DNA from: a bacterium
GTDB taxonomy: Bacteria > Chloroflexota > Dormibacteria > UBA8260 > Bog-877
DNA: 15,857 nucleotides
Direction: 5' to 3'
Assembly: GCA_021791455.1 (NCBI GenBank)
Contig: JAJYWM010000407.1
Span: forward strand, 1-15,857
Positions 13,804-15,857 of this stretch are shown here, one piece after another (positions within the stretch are counted from its first letter, which is position 1; each line of letters starts with the position of its first letter). The position numbers were made by a program, and so were the translations under genes. A model generated the notes under the pieces. That model had not been told where the DNA came from. It saw only the letters and a program-made list of their open reading frames with translations, and searched no databases.

Positions 13804-15129
13804 GTGACCGAGCGACCAGTGGAACCAGTGCAGACGGCGACTGCTTTCGTATTCGAGGGGCCGACTCCGGGCTCGGGCGAACCCGGCCCCTCGGATGCAG
13901 GGGCTCCTTCCCGGGAGGGTCGCTGGGCGGTCCTGGGCACCACCTCCCTGGCTCACTTCGTCAACGACGGGACCGTCTTCTTCATCCCGGTCATGGCCGA
14001 CCTGTTGGCCAGCCGCGGCCACCTGTCCGCCACCGAAGTCACGGTGATGCTGACCGTCTTCTATTTGAGCTCAGCCTTGGCCGGAATCGCGGTGGGACGG
14101 CTCGCCGACCGGGCGGGAAGTCGGGGCGCCAAGATGGCTTTGGGAATCCTGGGGCTGGCCGCGGGGCTGACGCTGTTCTTCGCGGCGGCGAAGGTCGACG
14201 GGGCGGCGCTCCGGGTCGCCCTGGCCCTGATGGCGGCGCTCGTCGCCGGTGTCGGCAGCTCGACCTACCACCCGCTGGGCGCAACCCTGATCACGGATGC
14301 CTTCGCACCCGCGAACCGCGCCCGAGCTCTGGGCGCCAACGGCGCCCTGGGGAGCCTGGGGAGGGCTCTGTATCCCACGATCTTCTTCTCAGTGACCGGC
14401 CTCCTGGCCTCCCAGGCCTCAGCCTTGGTGGTCTTCGCGGTGATCGCAACCGGAGCGGCGGCCCTGCTCTGGATGGCCCGCACGGATGCCGCCCCGCGGT
14501 CGGCGCGGCAGGCCCAGCGGCCGTCAGCGACCAAGGGCGGGTGGCTCGACAGGAATGTGACGATCTTGACTGTGGTGTCACTGCTGCGATCGGTCGCCTT
14601 CACGGGCATGGTGGCATGGCTGCCCACCTACTTCACCAGGGAGAGGAGCCTCGGGCTCTCGACCGAGCTGGGCCTGATGGTGACCTTGCTGTACGCGGGG
14701 GGAATCGTCGGGCAGCCGGTGTTCGGGCTGCTCGCTGATCGTGTTGACAAGCGCCTCATGCTGGCAGTGGCGACTTTGGGGGCGGCCGCGACCACCTTCG
14801 GCTACCTGCACACGGGAGGTGCCCTGGGGCTGGTGCTCCTGGGCGCCTTCGGGGTGTTCAACTTCAGCGGCTTCCCGCTGCTCATGTCGCTCGTGGCCGA
14901 CTACGTTCCCAAGGGCGGGTCCACCACCGCCAATGCCTTCGTGTGGGGCCTCGGCTCCACCGGGGGTCAGGCCATCGGCCCTTTGGTCATCGGCCTGCTG
15001 GCGCTCAGTTCCTACCGCAACCTCGCGGGATCGTTTGAGATTCTCGCCGTCATCGCGGTCGTGGGACTTTTCGGCCTGCTCCTGATGTCCAAGACCGAGC
15101 AGCATTCCAAGCCACAGCTATTCGGCTGA
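13804..15129 (+). CDS. MFS transporter, FSR (fosmidomycin-resistance-like) type
   Basis: Major facilitator protein of 441 residues with a long hydrophilic N-terminal tail (about 38 residues, rich in Pro, Gly and Glu) before helix 1. Features recalling the FSR family are SLAHFVNDGTVFFIPVMADL in helix 1, GRLADRAGSRGAK as motif A, and YHPLGA at residues 155-160 followed by LITDAF. A charged central loop (MARTDAAPRSARQAQRP) separates the two six-helix halves, and the second half repeats the pattern with FGLLADRVDKR. The GTG start at 13804 has AAGGAG 5 nt upstream. It is divergent from the proline/hydroxyproline operon and has its own operator-like repeat. FSR members are usually exporters, but substrate and direction cannot be read here. 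MFS call firm, subfamily likely. Confidence 0.86.
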   Translation: MTERPVEPVQTATAFVFEGPTPGSGEPGPSDAGAPSREGRWAVLGTTSLAHFVNDGTVFFIPVMADLLASRGHLSATEVTVMLTVFYLSSALAGIAVGRLADRAGSRGAKMALGILGLAAGLTLFFAAAKVDGAALRVALALMAALVAGVGSSTYHPLGATLITDAFAPANRARALGANGALGSLGRALYPTIFFSVTGLLASQASALVVFAVIATGAAALLWMARTDAAPRSARQAQRPSATKGGWLDRNVTILTVVSLLRSVAFTGMVAWLPTYFTRERSLGLSTELGLMVTLLYAGGIVGQPVFGLLADRVDKRLMLAVATLGAAATTFGYLHTGGALGLVLLGAFGVFNFSGFPLLMSLVADYVPKGGSTTANAFVWGLGSTGGQAIGPLVIGLLALSSYRNLAGSFEILAVIAVVGLFGLLLMSKTEQHSKPQLFG

Positions 15130-15141
15130 CTAGGTCCGCGA

Positions 15142-15177
15142 GGCCCGGTGTCAATAACGTCCAGAGTCTCCCGGGCC
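15142..15177. terminator. Weak hairpin at the convergent gene ends
   Basis: GGCCCGG (15142-15148) and CCGGGCC (15171-15177) pair with a 22-nt loop, spanning the junction of the MFS gene and the small minus-strand gene. The stop of the small gene lies in the loop. There is no T-run, so this is only a possible bidirectional transcription end. Confidence 0.22.
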
Positions 15178-15489
15178 GGTCTGCCGGAGGATGCTCTCGA
15201 TAACGTCGTGGCCCGGGGGACGCCGGGGAGTGGTGCGCCGGGAGCTGTTCTTGCGACGGTCCTGACGTGGGTTGAGCATGTGGGCCTCCTGTTTGCGCCA
15301 CACCCGCTCGATCAGGACCCTGATCTCGACGCCATCCTCGACCGGAATCTCATGGGCGGCAAGGGAGCGCACCACCCGCTCCGGCAGCGCCGCGGCCTCG
15401 CTTAGGTTCAGCTGCTCCAGCGCTTCCAGGATGTCATCCAGACGGCGCAGCATGTCCCGCCGATCGGTCTTCTCCTCGGTGACCGCCAT
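15151..15489 (-). CDS. Small charged protein of unknown function
   Basis: I do not recognise this 112-residue product. Its first two thirds (residues about 5-70) are predicted-looking amphipathic helices (RRDMLRRLDDILEALEQLN, then EIRVLIERVWRKQEAHML), acidic and basic in alternation, suggesting a helical or coiled-coil fold. The rest is a basic, disordered-looking stretch (NPRQDRRKNSSRRTTPRRP) and a short tail, a layout compatible with nucleic-acid or membrane-surface contact. No signal peptide or membrane segment is seen. The start is ATG 15489, with AAGG 5 nt upstream (15498-15495) and a good promoter directly before it; a GTG at 15492 is possible. It is convergent with the MFS gene. Plus-strand open frames over the same bases look like shadows. 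Confidence 0.55.
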   Translation of the reverse strand: MAVTEEKTDRRDMLRRLDDILEALEQLNLSEAAALPERVVRSLAAHEIPVEDGVEIRVLIERVWRKQEAHMLNPRQDRRKNSSRRTTPRRPPGHDVIESILRQTGPGDSGRY

Positions 15490-15499
15490 CACGACCTTG

Positions 15500-15529
15500 A
15501 TTATGTGGCCTGGGCCAACGACTTGGCAA
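15500..15529 (-). promoter_or_regulatory. Sigma-70-like promoter for the small minus-strand gene
   Basis: On the minus strand, TTGCCA (15529-15524) and CATAAT (15505-15500) each match the consensus at five of six positions and are 18 bp apart. The predicted start of transcription falls within a few bases of ATG 15489, so the message would be leaderless or nearly so. This supports the small gene being real. Confidence 0.55.
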
Positions 15530-15857
15530 AGATGACCGGATTTCGTTGGCGGATGCAGACGGTTCCTGTGTTCCGGTCCGCTTTCGCGCCCGGCTCGCGT
15601 CTCACGAACGCTGCTGGAATCCTTCAGCGCATCTCGATTGGGGCCGGCCTTGGCCGGTGTGGCGCGCTTTCAGTCCGCGCCGGTCGGGCCGGGTGACCGT
15701 GCTGCCCAAGAGCTGGCCCGGAGCCCGGAGAGCAGCCCTCTGGTCCTGCCACCTCCTGGATCACGGCCACGGCCGCTGGCCCATCCGACCCCAGGGCCCA
15801 GTGGGGACTGGACCGCAGGGGGTGCAGTCGACATGGTCCCCATCTCGCAGGCTCGGG
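15530..15857. other. Right-edge region with no supported gene
   Basis: Both strands give only short open frames with Pro/Gly/Arg/Ser-rich, unstructured translations and no start with a ribosome site. I see no tRNA, repeat array or mobile-element end. It may be the intergenic space before a gene beyond the window. Confidence 0.5.

Noticed and set aside
15693..15857. Possible partial gene running off the right edge on either strand
   Set aside because: Translations in both directions are Pro/Gly/Arg/Ser-rich with no start signal or family resemblance.
1..15857. CRISPR arrays, insertion sequences, integrases, prophage genes, tRNA or rRNA
   Set aside because: None was seen: no direct-repeat arrays, no transposase or integrase motifs, and no tRNA-like cloverleaf noticed by eye. 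The window looks like ordinary chromosomal sequence.

Overview
This is a high-GC bacterial window with compact gene spacing. Several starts are TTG or GTG and are fixed by good Shine-Dalgarno sequences, and some genes look leaderless or nearly so. The transhydrogenase is the three-subunit type (split alpha subunit) seen in Rhodospirillum, actinobacteria and several deep GC-rich soil phyla. Together with a Bacillus-like monofunctional proline dehydrogenase and RocA-type P5C dehydrogenase, this suggests a GC-rich terrestrial bacterium such as Actinomycetota, Chloroflexota or Dormibacterota. The phylum is a guess from style, because there is no rRNA or tRNA in the window.

Layout. (1) 74-2989, plus strand: proton-translocating NAD(P)+ transhydrogenase operon pntAA-pntAB-pntB. 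(2) 3030-4043, minus strand: a lipoprotein of unknown function, divergent with only 9 bp from folC (4053-5381, plus strand), the folylpolyglutamate/dihydrofolate synthase. (3) 5421-7171, minus strand: a translationally coupled MarR regulator and MFS efflux pump. A perfect 14-bp inverted repeat lies over the marR start codon and is a probable autoregulatory operator. (4) 7386-8849, plus strand: an APC-family amino-acid permease. (5) 9149-13464, minus strand: a tight four-gene operon in the order proline dehydrogenase, P5C dehydrogenase, proline-racemase-superfamily enzyme (Ser/Cys type), KHG/KDPG-type aldolase. It ends at a strong hairpin. (6) 13804-15129, plus strand: an FSR-like MFS transporter, divergent from that operon, with its own promoter and an inverted-repeat operator candidate. 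(7) 15151-15489, minus strand: a small charged protein of unknown function with a recognisable promoter. No gene is seen from about 15530 to the right edge.

How the genes may work together. The most interesting unit is the four-gene catabolic operon. ProDH and P5CDH convert proline to glutamate. The same two enzymes can in principle convert trans-4-hydroxy-L-proline to 4-hydroxyglutamate. After transamination, a KHG aldolase would cleave the resulting 4-hydroxy-2-oxoglutarate to pyruvate and glyoxylate, which is the route known from animal mitochondria. The racemase-superfamily enzyme, with Ser in place of the first catalytic Cys, is of a kind linked to hydroxyproline rather than proline. A compact bacterial operon for hydroxyproline breakdown through the aldolase route, rather than the usual bacterial D-hydroxyproline/alpha-ketoglutarate-semialdehyde route, is therefore a reasonable inference. 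It lacks a dedicated transaminase in the window and is unproven. The APC permease and the FSR-like MFS on either side are candidate transporters, by position only.
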